64,000 nt of DNA, taken from Caldilineaceae bacterium. Lineage in GTDB: Bacteria > Chloroflexota > Anaerolineae > Caldilineales > Caldilineaceae. Position numbers and translations under genes: made by a program. The stretch spans positions 62,001 to 126,000 of the forward strand of contig JAJEDI010000097.1 of assembly GCA_022821585.1 (NCBI GenBank), in the 5' to 3' direction. This document shows, one piece after another, positions 26,273 through 35,839 of the stretch (its first letter is position 1; the number at the start of each line of letters is the position of its first letter). The notes under the pieces are model-generated. The model searched no databases and was not told the origin of the DNA. It saw nothing but the letters and a program-made list of their open reading frames with translations.

Positions 26273-27037
26273 CTACTTTCCGAAATCAGCGAGCCGCGCC
26301 ACCGCACTCTTCGCGCCGGCATCCAGAATGCCACCGTCACCCGTCGCAGTGATAAACCGAAACCCCTGGCTGGCCCGCCTCAGTGCGTCCTCCACACTCC
26401 CCCCTGCGATGCCTGGAATCTTACCTGTGTTCTCGCATGCTTTAAGAACTGCTTCCAGCGCTCGTGCATGCTCCTCACGGTCGTCCATCTCTGACGGATG
26501 AAAGCCCAAAGAAAGAGACAGATCGCTCGGCCCGGTCCAGCAACCGTCAATGCCCGGCGTACCCAGAATCGCTTCCGCGTTCTCAACCGCCTCCACGCTT
26601 TCCAGCTGTACAGCGACAAAGAGTTGCTCGCTGATCCACTCAGGGTAATCCGCTCCGTACACCTTGGCTCGTCCCCAGCCCCACGAGCGTCGGCCCAGCG
26701 GAGGAAGGTGGCAGGCATCAGCCGCCTTGCGAGCCTGCTCAGGTGTATCGACCATGGGCACGATCATGCCCATCACACCTTCGTCCAGTAACCTGCCAAT
26801 AAACGTGTAGTCGTTGCGGGCCACTCGGGCCATGGGAACTGCGGGGCTTCCGTTGATGGCCACCAACGCGGCAATCGCGCTGTCCTCCCCCCAAGACCCG
26901 TGCTGCCTGTCAATCATCACAAAATCGATCCCGCTTCTGCTCAACAACTCCGCATTGAGCGCCGACCCCATACCCAGCCCAAATCCAAAGGCGGGCTGGC
27001 CGGCCTGCATTTTTTCCTTAGCTGCATTCTGAAACAC
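26273..27037 (-). CDS. HpcH/HpaI family aldolase
   Basis: A class II, divalent-metal aldolase of 254 residues that cleaves or makes 2-keto-3-deoxy acids. Landmarks are MIDRQHGSWGED (catalytic His region, about residue 45), RVARNDY, a metal Glu in QLESVEAVENAEAIL (about 148), and GPSDLSLSLG with the metal Asp (about 175). The substrate cannot be read. It could act on a keto-deoxy sugar acid such as the product of the acid-sugar dehydratase at 48570, or on a 4-hydroxy-2-oxo acid. It is the only class II aldolase gene I recognise in a window whose inositol cluster lacks IolJ, but it lies 7 kb from that cluster and belongs to a different family. Confidence 0.9.
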   Translation of the reverse strand: MFQNAAKEKMQAGQPAFGFGLGMGSALNAELLSRSGIDFVMIDRQHGSWGEDSAIAALVAINGSPAVPMARVARNDYTFIGRLLDEGVMGMIVPMVDTPEQARKAADACHLPPLGRRSWGWGRAKVYGADYPEWISEQLFVAVQLESVEAVENAEAILGTPGIDGCWTGPSDLSLSLGFHPSEMDDREEHARALEAVLKACENTGKIPGIAGGSVEDALRRASQGFRFITATGDGGILDAGAKSAVARLADFGK

Positions 27038-27920
27038 ATTACCCCCTCAGGCTGGAAAGAGTCGCAACGCGCCTTGGCGCGTCCATCGGTAGCTAAACAG
27101 AACTCACGCGTGTATCGGATTTGGGAAAAGAAACGATCGCATTGCCAAGGCAACCGGGACGAAGTAACATCCCGATACTAGCTGTTGATGCCCTCTCTGT
27201 CAAGAGAATCTCAGCACAGACCATCACCGCCTACGGCATAGAGTCAGGTCGATGCTTGGAAGCGATGGAGCCCACAGCACGGTCAGCGAAAGATGTGCCG
27301 CCTTCACATCGAATCAGTAGGTGGCTCTCAAAACTGCGGCGAACACTTCCGTCCCTTACGTAGCAGCAAAGCCGCACCCACCTCGCGCACGACTTTGAGT
27401 CAGAAGTAGCCCCGTCTCTGAACACGAACCCCTGGACCCCAGCCCCTGACCTCTGCAGTTCTGGGCGGTCGGCCGCAAGCGGCCTCCCTTGGGCGGGGGC
27501 TCCGCCCCCGCAACGCCCCCGGCCAACAACATGCCTCATCGACCGTGTGCCGGTTTTCATGACAGGTGCCGCATCGAGCGAGTTTCTTCGACCCAGGTCC
27601 CTCAAGTCCCGTCGGATTCCTATAGGTGCCGGCCTTGTGCCTGCTCTCGCACACGCTCCAATCTACGGACCCAACGAAAAGTCCCAGCCTGGCGCTTGCC
27701 CTCCGTCTTTCCAAGAGCAGGTAAGCGAATCCAGCCACCGCTGGCATGGATTCCCCGCCAGGCTGCTCCCGTCCCAGTTCTGCGATGTACCCGATACAGT
27801 CGTTGTGAACACTTTCCTGGTAGACTATGTTACAATGGCTCGAACCGGTGAACCCCTCATCAACGAGAACAGCGGTCATGACTGCCAGTGGCAGTCTGCC
27901 GTTGCAGTCTGGCCGCAATT
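27038..27920. other. Intergenic region carrying dispersed repeat copy A
   Basis: No gene is supported. The part from 27454 to 27795 is a copy of a dispersed repeat (separate entry). The flanks at 27038-27453 have no recognisable gene, tRNA or promoter for the MFS gene. Confidence 0.55.
27454..27795 (+). repeat. Dispersed repeat, copy A
   Basis: It begins TGCAGTTCTGGG, continues with a GC-rich hairpin (GCGGGGGC, TCC, GCCCCCGC), the shared block AACGCCCCCGGCCAACAACA, then about 250 bases that align with 54680-54912. Both strands carry short open frames that are similar between copies. Substitutions and stops make them look like spurious ORFs rather than genes. No terminal inverted repeats or transposase were seen. 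Confidence 0.85.
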
Positions 27921-29258
27921 ATGTCTCGCACTGACCTGAAACCTCAGCCCGGCCCGTCATCAGGCGGTAGGCCATCCCGCCTGTCTTCCTCGACTGCCCT
28001 CGTGCTGGTGTCATCCGGCGCCGTCGCCTTTGCAATCATGGGCGACTCACTGCTCTACGCAATTCTTCCGCTGGCCGCGGCTCAACTGGCCCTGTCTCCT
28101 CAACAGGTTGGCCTTCTCCTCAGCGCCAACCGCCTCATCCGCCTATTCTCAAATACCTGGCTCGGGGCCATTTTCGCACGTTTCGGTCCATACCGGGCCT
28201 TCGTCATTTCGGCCATTCTTGGCGTGCTCACGACGGCAGTCTATGGTTTCAGACTCGGCTTCATCGTCTTTCTTTTGGCGCGGATCGGGTGGGGCATCAG
28301 TTGGTCCGGACTTCGCCAAGGCACCTACCAGTCCATCTGGGCCGGCGACAGGGCCGACGCAGGCCGGCTCATGGGGCTGATGTGGGGCATTGTTCGCGGT
28401 GGGAGTGCCGTCAGCGCCCTGCTCGGAGGCTTTCTCTTCGATTATTTCGGATTCCAGACTACGGTCTGGACAATTGCAGTGCTGTCGGCGCTGGCCATCC
28501 CAATCGCAATCGGTCTGAACTGGCCAGCTAGCGCGTCCCCCAATTACGAAGACGTGCAGTCCGCGACGAGCTCCCCTTCCAATTCCAACGACCCTGACGG
28601 CGACAAGAATGCAAAACGGAAACAACATGAAATCCTCGGCGGCTGGATAGAGGCACTTTCCGATCCGCTTCAACGAGCCGTCCTGCTGGTGGGATTCTTC
28701 AAGCTGTTGCTCAACTCCATCCTGATTGCCACCGCCTCTGTCTTTTTGGCTGACCGCTTCGAAACCTTCTCCGGCGGTTTCCTGTTGGGCATTCAGGTGG
28801 GTGCCCTTTCCGGCTTCGTACTTGGCACCCGATGGTTTTCCGACCTGTTTCTTGGTGCCGCCATGGGTGAGCTCGCCGACCTGGTCGGACGCATCCGCCT
28901 GACATTAATCCTCGTCACCATCCTTTGTATCGGTCTGACCCTGATGCTGACAATCTCCAACAACCTGGCATTCGTCGCCTTGCTGGGCGTCCTGATGGTC
29001 AGCACCGGCGTAAACGTCGTTCTGGACGCCTACGCAAATCAAGCTGCACTGGCCACTCACCACCCTCAACTGTTCGTCGGTGCCTACGCCACCGCCTCCG
29101 ATTTGGGCTCCGCTGTCGGTCCTCTATTTGCCTTCTGGCTGGTCGCGTCTGTCGGATTCGCGCCGGTCTACGGTATCGCCGCTCTGTTGGTCGTTCTTAC
29201 GCTGCTCTATCTTGTGCTGCTCGATGCACGTTATACGAATCTGCAGTCCTCGGTGTAG
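27921..29258 (+). CDS. MFS family transporter
   Basis: A protein of about 445 residues with twelve hydrophobic segments in two bundles of six. The early motif between helices 2 and 3 is NTWLGAIFARFGPYRAFV (about residues 75-92), the usual G-x-x-x-D/R-R-x-G-R-R region in a relaxed form. The central loop between helices 6 and 7 is polar and disordered (SSPSNSNDPDGDKNAKRKQ). Substrate unknown; drug or metabolite efflux is typical. Start choice is uncertain: the ATG at 27921 has no good ribosome-binding site, and an in-frame GTG at 27888 is a possible alternative. The gene is followed closely by a DUF6504-like gene. Confidence 0.85.
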   Translation: MSRTDLKPQPGPSSGGRPSRLSSSTALVLVSSGAVAFAIMGDSLLYAILPLAAAQLALSPQQVGLLLSANRLIRLFSNTWLGAIFARFGPYRAFVISAILGVLTTAVYGFRLGFIVFLLARIGWGISWSGLRQGTYQSIWAGDRADAGRLMGLMWGIVRGGSAVSALLGGFLFDYFGFQTTVWTIAVLSALAIPIAIGLNWPASASPNYEDVQSATSSPSNSNDPDGDKNAKRKQHEILGGWIEALSDPLQRAVLLVGFFKLLLNSILIATASVFLADRFETFSGGFLLGIQVGALSGFVLGTRWFSDLFLGAAMGELADLVGRIRLTLILVTILCIGLTLMLTISNNLAFVALLGVLMVSTGVNVVLDAYANQAALATHHPQLFVGAYATASDLGSAVGPLFAFWLVASVGFAPVYGIAALLVVLTLLYLVLLDARYTNLQSSV

Positions 29259-29312
29259 GCAGGTCTGTGAAGAACCTGCCTTCAAACCGCGCCGATTCGC
29301 GAGGGTGATTCA

Positions 29313-29690
29313 ATGCAGTTCATCGGCCGCGAAATCTCTGTGAAACTGCCCCTGGGTTTCTCCCTGGAGAAAAAACCTCCTGTGCCCGAAGCCTTCGACT
29401 GGCATGGCAAGACCTACCTGGTGAATGAAATGCTTGCCATGTGGCATCGCTACGGGAAACCGGAAATCCGCACGCAGGGCGGGCGCCCTCCCTACTACCT
29501 ACGCAGTGGCCGCACGCAGGGTTCTTGGGGACAGGGCCGAGTCTACTACCGCGTGCGCACAGATGAGGGCAGGCTCTTCGACCTCTACTACGATCGGGCG
29601 CCCAAGGGACAGCGCCGCGCCGGTGCTTGGTTCTTATGGCGTGAGCTATCGGCTGAAGAGGAATTCGTCGGGCTGGAAGATGACCTCTAG
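29313..29690 (+). CDS. Small conserved protein, DUF6504-like
   Basis: A 125-residue protein whose core (EAFDWHGKTYLVNEMLAMW, a run of Gly/Arg, then YYRVRTDEGRLFDLYYDRAP and WFLWREL at the end) resembles the DUF6504 family of small beta-rich proteins, known mainly from actinobacteria and Chloroflexota. Function unknown. The ATG at 29313 follows GAGGGTG by seven bases. It lies 54 bases after the MFS gene on the same strand, so it may be translated from the same transcript. Confidence 0.6.
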   Translation: MQFIGREISVKLPLGFSLEKKPPVPEAFDWHGKTYLVNEMLAMWHRYGKPEIRTQGGRPPYYLRSGRTQGSWGQGRVYYRVRTDEGRLFDLYYDRAPKGQRRAGAWFLWRELSAEEEFVGLEDDL

Positions 29691-29716
29691 CGCCCGAATG
29701 GCGCTAACAGATTCCA

Positions 29717-32710
29717 CTACTGATCTCTGAGGTTTAGCACTGTAGGCAGAAAGACCCTGTAGCCGCTGTTCGTATTGCCTTCTTGCGTCGAAGGTTGTGC
29801 CGAAACGGGGGGAGGAGGAGGAACTTCTGCAGGCCGTGGCCTGGCCGACGGCCCACTGCTCTGTAGATTCTGCGCCGGCACGTCACTGAGCGTTACTACG
29901 TCGACCAGCGCCGACGTGCGCCGGTTCGGCGACGATTCGTAGACATTGAAAATCAGGTTGATCTCCTTGCCCGCGTACTGCGACATGTCGAACGAGCGAT
30001 ATTGCCACCCGCTGCCCGTACGCTGCACCAACATGTAGTTTGCCGCCTGACCGTCCTCCGCCGCGATTACCTCGAACTTATCGGTACCCGTGACAGGTTC
30101 GGTCGTTTCCACCATGTAGGCGATTGCCAGATAGGGTCGTCCCGTCGGTACCGTAACCCGCTGGGAAACCGTGCTGTTGCCGCCGTCGCTGCCCTCTGTC
30201 CCGGTTACTCCCGCGTTGGCGACAAATTCACTGGCCAGCCGCAGCGCATGATCTGATGCTCCCGACTGCGCTTCGATCACCGAAGAGGAACTGCCCGACT
30301 TGGTCCAGCCGGTGAAGCTGTTCTCAAAGTCCCCGTTCGACACCGCATTCGTCCCTGGCGAATAGAGTAACGCCAGGCTTTCGCTCGTGCCGAACACACG
30401 CCGGCGCATGAGCAGTTGACTGCCCACCGTGATATTCCAGCTCCCAATCGGTACCGTCATCGTAAACCGGCCGCTGGAGTCGGTAGTGGCCGTTGTCGTG
30501 CCGATGCTAACTTGGACCCCTGCCCCGGCCTCGCCTGCCGGGTTGATTACTCTGCCCGTGACCGAACTGTTCTCCGCCACCGTCGTCTCAGCCAGCGGCG
30601 TATCCGCATCCAACTTGTACCCCAGTCTGTCTTCAGCTGCGACGCTGAATGCGTATTTCCTACCTGCCTCGCCAGTGTAGGACGCCTTGCCGTACGCTGC
30701 TACCCCATCCTGCCACAGCTCCCAGTCTCCACTGTCGACTTTTACATAGACCGAAGTCGAGATCACCCCGGAGCCCCAGTCTCTGGCATGCCACGTCACG
30801 GGAAAAGTCTGTGGAGAGTAGGAAGGCAGGCCCAATATCGACGCCGTGGGCGACATCGTGTCCGTCTCGATCAAAAGCACAGGCTCACCGTAAATGCCCA
30901 TCCCGTAGCCGCCCTGCCCGTCAGGCCAGTTGGCATTCGTCGCGCCCGCAAGACTGACTTCATAGATGCCTGCGGTCGGAGAGACGACTGTAGTCGTCCC
31001 GTCCAGGCGAACTAACTTTCCGCTAGAGCCTGTAGCCGGAATGTTCGCCGTCTGCGCCTGCGTATTGAGCGACCACGTCAACAGTCGTCGCTCTTTGGTC
31101 TCAGGGTGATAGAACGCAATCCTCCGCACGCGAAAACGTTCGATGTCCGCCCAGGCAATGTCGCTGCCGGTGAAGTGCTGATTGGCCAATTTGAAGGCGG
31201 TGTAGGACAGCCGCGTCTCGGCGTTGGACGGTGAACAGAAGCTTGTGCTCTCGTTCTTCGCCAGTCCGAACCCGTCCGGCGAATCGACCGCTACCACGTT
31301 TCCACAGTCATCGTGGAGCATGAAGTGAAATATCGGACCCCCGCCGGCCAGCCTCGTATAAGCGATATTCTGCCAGATGTACGATGCCTGCTCCTTGGCT
31401 GTAGCCCGCCACGGGCTGGGACAGGTTGGTCCCGGGTAATCGTTACAAACAGGTACCCCGCTTTCCGTGATCCATATCGGCTTGTCGGCCCAGCCGCGTT
31501 TATCCAGCGCGCTGCGAACCTTCTTCGTATACTGGTAACCGACATAGGAAAGCGAATAATGATGACTCCCTGCCGCGTCAAAGAATCCACCGTTCTGACT
31601 GCTTAGTGAGTCGCCCTCCAGCGCGTCCAACATGTCGTAGAGCCACTGCCCATTTTCGAAGTGCGCCAGGCCGCCGAACACCACGTAGGCTTCGGGGTCG
31701 ATCCACTTGATGACTATGTAAGCAACCTTCAGCAAACGGGCGTACTCTTGAGGCGTTCCGGACCAGAAGTGGCAAAGATCCGGCTCATTCCAGATCTCCC
31801 AATGTCTTATGTTTGTACCCGCATCGCCCCCAGGCTTGTACCGGTTTACCGTCGCACCGACAAAGCGGGCCCAGGGGTTGGTCGGGTTGAGCCGCCCGTC
31901 AGTCGGCGGAACATCCGTACCGTCGGTGAATATCGGATTCGATAGCCCAAAGGGCGCCGGAGGACCCTCGTGGCGCTGGCAAGTGCCGGACTGACTCTGC
32001 AAACCGTCATTTGTGATTCGCACCTGCCTTCCTGAACCATCCGTAACTTCCAGGACGTCGCACTCACCTCCCGCCTCTTGCGTGTCGCAATCAGCCGACC
32101 TCGGCGCAAAGCTCGCTGGCAATTCCGTAAATGATCCTCCGAGAGATGTCGACATCGAACGATCGCCCAGGCGATACTGGCGCGGGGTTCCTAGCAAAAT
32201 GGCAAGCGTGTTCAGGCTCTTGCTTTCGTTCGCGCGTATCGCCGCGTCTTGGCCGGTCCACGTAAACTCTCCCATTCGTTTTTCGACCTGTTCCCAGTAA
32301 ATAGGAAAGCGGTCCATGCGCACACCGGTATCCACCCCGCGCTGGATCCGTCCCGCCTCACTATTGTCCTCGGCAGAGTTGACGAAACCCAGCCCAAACT
32401 CCGAAACGGCCAGCGTCTGCGTATAAGGAACAGCTGAAGCCTGAATCGATTGAGCGCTTGTCTGTGTCCGGCTCCGCAAGAGCTTTCCAACCTTCGCCTC
32501 CGCCCCCAGAAGATCGCCGCCGCCGGCCCCCCCGCTTGACTGGCCAACGTTCTGTGCCAATACAGTGGAATCAGCCCTACCTTTGTCAAGCAGGAAATAG
32601 AGCAGCGCGCCCGCCAATAGGACAACCAAAGTCACGCGCCCGGCCGCCCAAAGCGCGCGTCGAACTGCGAGCTGATATTCTTTCTGATTCGAGATACGGC
32701 GATTCTTCAC
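29717..32710 (-). CDS. Large secreted multi-domain glycoside-hydrolase-like protein
   Basis: A 997-residue protein. The N-terminus has basic residues then a membrane segment (about 24-43), a signal anchor. A TIM-barrel hydrolase domain follows, with HWEIWNEPDLCHFW (putative acid/base Glu, about residue 315) and KPIWITESGVP (putative nucleophile Glu, about 425), the clan-A pattern. Next are an Ig-like region, a carboxypeptidase-regulatory-like domain (SVTGRVINPAGEAGAGVQV, then TTDSSGRFTMTVP), and a C-terminal carbohydrate-binding-like domain (NGDFENSFTGW). The tail YRVFLPTVLNLRDQ resembles the short FLP-type C-terminal motif seen on many exported Chloroflexota proteins. Substrate unknown; polysaccharide breakdown or cell-surface binding is likely. 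Confidence 0.82.
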   Translation of the reverse strand: MKNRRISNQKEYQLAVRRALWAAGRVTLVVLLAGALLYFLLDKGRADSTVLAQNVGQSSGGAGGGDLLGAEAKVGKLLRSRTQTSAQSIQASAVPYTQTLAVSEFGLGFVNSAEDNSEAGRIQRGVDTGVRMDRFPIYWEQVEKRMGEFTWTGQDAAIRANESKSLNTLAILLGTPRQYRLGDRSMSTSLGGSFTELPASFAPRSADCDTQEAGGECDVLEVTDGSGRQVRITNDGLQSQSGTCQRHEGPPAPFGLSNPIFTDGTDVPPTDGRLNPTNPWARFVGATVNRYKPGGDAGTNIRHWEIWNEPDLCHFWSGTPQEYARLLKVAYIVIKWIDPEAYVVFGGLAHFENGQWLYDMLDALEGDSLSSQNGGFFDAAGSHHYSLSYVGYQYTKKVRSALDKRGWADKPIWITESGVPVCNDYPGPTCPSPWRATAKEQASYIWQNIAYTRLAGGGPIFHFMLHDDCGNVVAVDSPDGFGLAKNESTSFCSPSNAETRLSYTAFKLANQHFTGSDIAWADIERFRVRRIAFYHPETKERRLLTWSLNTQAQTANIPATGSSGKLVRLDGTTTVVSPTAGIYEVSLAGATNANWPDGQGGYGMGIYGEPVLLIETDTMSPTASILGLPSYSPQTFPVTWHARDWGSGVISTSVYVKVDSGDWELWQDGVAAYGKASYTGEAGRKYAFSVAAEDRLGYKLDADTPLAETTVAENSSVTGRVINPAGEAGAGVQVSIGTTTATTDSSGRFTMTVPIGSWNITVGSQLLMRRRVFGTSESLALLYSPGTNAVSNGDFENSFTGWTKSGSSSSVIEAQSGASDHALRLASEFVANAGVTGTEGSDGGNSTVSQRVTVPTGRPYLAIAYMVETTEPVTGTDKFEVIAAEDGQAANYMLVQRTGSGWQYRSFDMSQYAGKEINLIFNVYESSPNRRTSALVDVVTLSDVPAQNLQSSGPSARPRPAEVPPPPPVSAQPSTQEGNTNSGYRVFLPTVLNLRDQ

Positions 32711-33652
32711 TGTCCTGGCCTCTTAGTGCTCACCTGACCGACCCCCAATCAGGGATTGAGCCGCCTTTGAGTCTGCACTGGTCGATGGTAAAGGAAATGG
32801 GAAGAAGAGCGTGCAGCCGGTATCACAGCAGCTTGAAAATCACGGTCTCTAAACCGGTCGGGGTCGAATTTGAGGTTTCAAGAAAATCTGCATCGTCTCT
32901 TAAGTCTACCATAGACGGAATCCCTGGATTACCGAGAATTGACCCATGCCCATGCGGATTCCTTGACACCGTAGGCAGACCGCCTCCCAAAGCAAACGAA
33001 CTGTAGTGCATTCGAACGGCATTCGTTGAGACCTTGACCATCAAATGAATGACGAACCACCCGATTCCACGCCAGGCGGCGACCCTGAAACCTGCTTGCA
33101 AGAAGCACCCCCTCTCCTGTTCACACCAATTCCCCATCAATCCACACCTTCACTGACCACTGACTACTTCAGTTCTGGGTCTTCGGCCCTCTCTCATTTT
33201 GGAGGGACGCCCCCCACCGCGCCAAGAGTCCCTTGAACTCCGGCGAGAACCCATATGATTTCAAACAGGATTCCCGACACGCCGTCGAAGCCAATGCACG
33301 CAAGCATAACCAGCCTTTTGCTGCTCATCTCGGCGAAAACCTCGGTTGATGAAGGAATGCTCTAAAGGCAATGAGGGGAGTGAAAATCTCAGGAGTGGTA
33401 TAACGAAATGACGCCCTGACAATTCGCTGAATTCAGACCATCAAGAGGAATCTCAGGTCCTGACTTGAATTGCTTACCTGAAAAAGCGCAGCCGGAGTAA
33501 CTCCGTCTGCCTACCTCTTAGACTTTCGCAATGGCGTCTGGGGGACGTAACGGGCATGACCGTGAAGCAGCCGTCCTTTACCAAATGGCTTCAACTTGAA
33601 GGAAGGGCCACTGTGCCAGCTCGCAATCAATCAAGAAGTAAGCCTGGACTGC
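32711..33652. other. Long intergenic region, no gene supported
   Basis: About 940 bases between the secreted hydrolase and the last gene of the inositol cluster. The frames here are short and match nothing. Bases 33153-33220 resemble the beginning of the dispersed repeat. This separates the inositol cluster from the rest and probably contains its transcription end, though no hairpin with T-run was identified. Confidence 0.5.
33153..33220 (+). repeat. Fragment of the dispersed repeat (copy C)
   Basis: CTGACCACTGACTACTTCAG, then TTCTGGGTCTTCGGCCCTCT, parallels the beginning of copy B (ACTGCAGTTCTGGGCATTCG) but stops before the conserved hairpin and body. It is a degenerate partial copy. Confidence 0.5.
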
Positions 33653-34672
33653 TCAAGGCGAGATTTCGCTGAGCGCGACCGCCCGATTTTCCCTGTACGA
33701 CCTGCCCGCAGCTAGGGCAAGCGCCACAGGGGCGCGTCCGTCCTTGCCCGTTGCTTCGACCTCTGTGTCCTCAAGGATCGCGCGAATGAACGAGCGCAAC
33801 TCATCCGCATACGCTCCCATGTACCGTTCAAGGAAGAAGTAAAGTGGCTTCGCATGGATTACACCGGCCTTGGTCTGCCTGATGACCCGGTCGGGAGTGT
33901 TGTTTTCGCACAAAACCGACCCAAGCGAGCCGAGAACCTCTACACGCTGGTCACCCCCGTAAACAGCCTGGCGCGAGTTGGTGATGACCCCAAGCGCACC
34001 GCACGCGTACCGCAAGGTAACCACGGCCGTGTCGATGTCGCCAGCCGCCCCGATTGCAGGATCAACCCGAACGGCTCCTGCCGCCGACACCTCCTTTACC
34101 TCGTCGTCCAACAGGAAGCGCGCCATGTCAAAGTCGTGAATCATCATGTCCAGAAAGAGACCGCCGGAGCCCCTGATATAGCTCAAAGGCGGCGGAGCAG
34201 GGTCCCGGCTGGTAATCTGTACAAGGTTAGGTGCTCCCACCTCGCCATTTCGCACCGCATCCCGTATATTACGGAAGTTCGGGTCGAACCGCCGGTTGAA
34301 GCCGATCTGCAGCTTCGTTCCGCTTTCCGCGACGGCCGCCAGGGCAGCATCGACCGCGGGTAGGTCAAGCGCGATCGGCTTCTCGCAAAATGCGTGTTTG
34401 CCTGCACGGGCTGCCTGAATAATGAATTCGGCGTGCGTCTCCGTGGATGAGCAGATGGCCACCGCATCTACGTCCTCCCGACCGAAAGTCTTCGCCGGGT
34501 CTCCGCTGGCCTGAGCTATGCCGAACCGCCGGGCCGTCTGCTCCGCCGCCTCCCGCACAACATCGGCGATAACGACCACTTCTGCTTCCTGGATATGACG
34601 CGTCAAATTCTCCGCATGGACCTGTCCAATCCGCCCGGCCCCAATGATCGCAAATCTGACCTTCTGCCCCAC
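33653..34672 (-). CDS. iolG: Inositol 2-dehydrogenase (Gfo/Idh/MocA)
   Basis: Oxidises myo-inositol to scyllo-inosose with NAD, the first step of inositol breakdown. The 339-residue protein has the Rossmann turn IIGAGRIGQVHAENL (about residues 9-23), the catalytic EKPIAL motif (about 98), QIGFNRRFDPNF (about 122) and GGLFLDMMIHDFDMARF (about 170), with the Asp-His pair typical of inositol dehydrogenases. It is the best IolG candidate of the five Gfo-family genes here. It starts with GTG at 34672, ten bases after the preceding gene, with GAGGGGG upstream. It is the last gene of the cluster. Confidence 0.9.
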   Translation of the reverse strand: MGQKVRFAIIGAGRIGQVHAENLTRHIQEAEVVVIADVVREAAEQTARRFGIAQASGDPAKTFGREDVDAVAICSSTETHAEFIIQAARAGKHAFCEKPIALDLPAVDAALAAVAESGTKLQIGFNRRFDPNFRNIRDAVRNGEVGAPNLVQITSRDPAPPPLSYIRGSGGLFLDMMIHDFDMARFLLDDEVKEVSAAGAVRVDPAIGAAGDIDTAVVTLRYACGALGVITNSRQAVYGGDQRVEVLGSLGSVLCENNTPDRVIRQTKAGVIHAKPLYFFLERYMGAYADELRSFIRAILEDTEVEATGKDGRAPVALALAAGRSYRENRAVALSEISP

Positions 34673-34682
34673 CGTTTCCCCC

Positions 34683-35792
34683 TCAGCCTATATCTGGCAG
34701 GCGGACCCAGCGCCCCTCGCGCGCGCTCAGATCAGCGGCGTCTGTTATCCGTTGTACGACCGCCCCATCTTCAAGACTCGGGCTGAAGGGCTCCCCGTCG
34801 GCGATTGCGTTGATCCAGCCACGCGTCATATGGTCCTCGACCCGGAAGACGTCCCGATACGTGTTGTGCACCGTATCGCGCCGCGCCGCCCCCCAAACGT
34901 GCTCAGGCAACTCGAGCGGCCGCGTAGGACCTTCTCCTCGCCGTGTGCCCTCGACATCCTGCCTTTCAACCCAATCAATCACGCTCCGCAGCGTACCCTC
35001 GTCCCCATGCAAATCGAACTCATGCCGCTGGCCGAAGACGGACTCCTCTGTGCATACGGCCGAGGCCTGAACCAGCCCCTGCGCACCATTCGCAAACTTC
35101 AGCAAAGTGAAAGCCGCGTCCTCAGTCCGCTCATACGGCTTCCCCTCCGGCGTGACATCCGGCCGGTCAACAAACTCTCCCGGCAGGCAGAACACGTCTG
35201 TGACCTCGCCAAACCACCAATAGGCCAGGTAGAAAAAGTGCGAAGCAATGTTGCCCAACACACCCGTGGCGGCAAAAGCTCTGTCGTGCCTCCATCCATA
35301 GCCCGGCTCGCGGGCGTAGCCGGTGTAGTAGCGCAGATTCAAATGATACGGCCTGCCTATGTATCCCTCCTCCACCAACTCCTTGATGTACCGGTTAGTC
35401 GGCATAAAGCGGTAGGTGAAGGGAGTGCAGTGAACGACGCCCTTTTTCTCAGCCAGCGCAGCCATCTCAGCCGCATGGTCGAAAGTCAACGCCAAGGGTT
35501 TTTCGCATAGCACATGCAGACCCGCGTCCAGCGCCTGCATTGTGATTGGATAGTGCGTCTCATGACCAGATGCCACAACCACGGCCTCGACTTCACCGCT
35601 GCCAATCAGCGACTCGTAGCTTGTATATACCTGAGGAACGTTCCAGCGCGCTGCAAAGGCGTCTGCCCGTTCCCGGTTCCGGCCGCAGACCGCCACAACA
35701 TCCGCTCCGGGGTGAGCATCCAGCGCCGGCAGATACATCGCGTCTGCCCACCAGCTCGTGCTGACGACACCCACTTTTACAGTCTCTGACAT
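34683..35792 (-). CDS. Gfo/Idh/MocA family oxidoreductase
   Basis: The 369-residue protein has an N-terminal nucleotide fold (VKVGVVSTSWWADAMYLP, without a clean G-x-G-x-x-G), VCGRNRERADAF, the CEKPLALTFDHA catalytic-Lys motif (about residue 95), and a C-terminal beta-sheet domain. The loose dinucleotide turn (STSWWA) is unlike IolG, so the cofactor site may be altered. Substrate unknown; probably another inositol or keto-inositol. I start it at the ATG 35792 (MSETVKVG) with GGGAGA upstream; the frame extends 30 codons further into non-conserved residues. It is 47 bases from the preceding Gfo gene and 10 from iolG. Confidence 0.87.
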   Translation of the reverse strand: MSETVKVGVVSTSWWADAMYLPALDAHPGADVVAVCGRNRERADAFAARWNVPQVYTSYESLIGSGEVEAVVVASGHETHYPITMQALDAGLHVLCEKPLALTFDHAAEMAALAEKKGVVHCTPFTYRFMPTNRYIKELVEEGYIGRPYHLNLRYYTGYAREPGYGWRHDRAFAATGVLGNIASHFFYLAYWWFGEVTDVFCLPGEFVDRPDVTPEGKPYERTEDAAFTLLKFANGAQGLVQASAVCTEESVFGQRHEFDLHGDEGTLRSVIDWVERQDVEGTRRGEGPTRPLELPEHVWGAARRDTVHNTYRDVFRVEDHMTRGWINAIADGEPFSPSLEDGAVVQRITDAADLSAREGRWVRLPDIG

Positions 35793-35839
35793 CTCATCGG
35801 TCTCCCGTATCCAATGGACAATGTTCGTGCTCAGGGGCG

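Noticed and set aside
27400-27918. Minus-strand open frame of 172 codons near the repeat
   Set aside because: It overlaps dispersed repeat copy A and resembles a spurious frame of copy B; no family.
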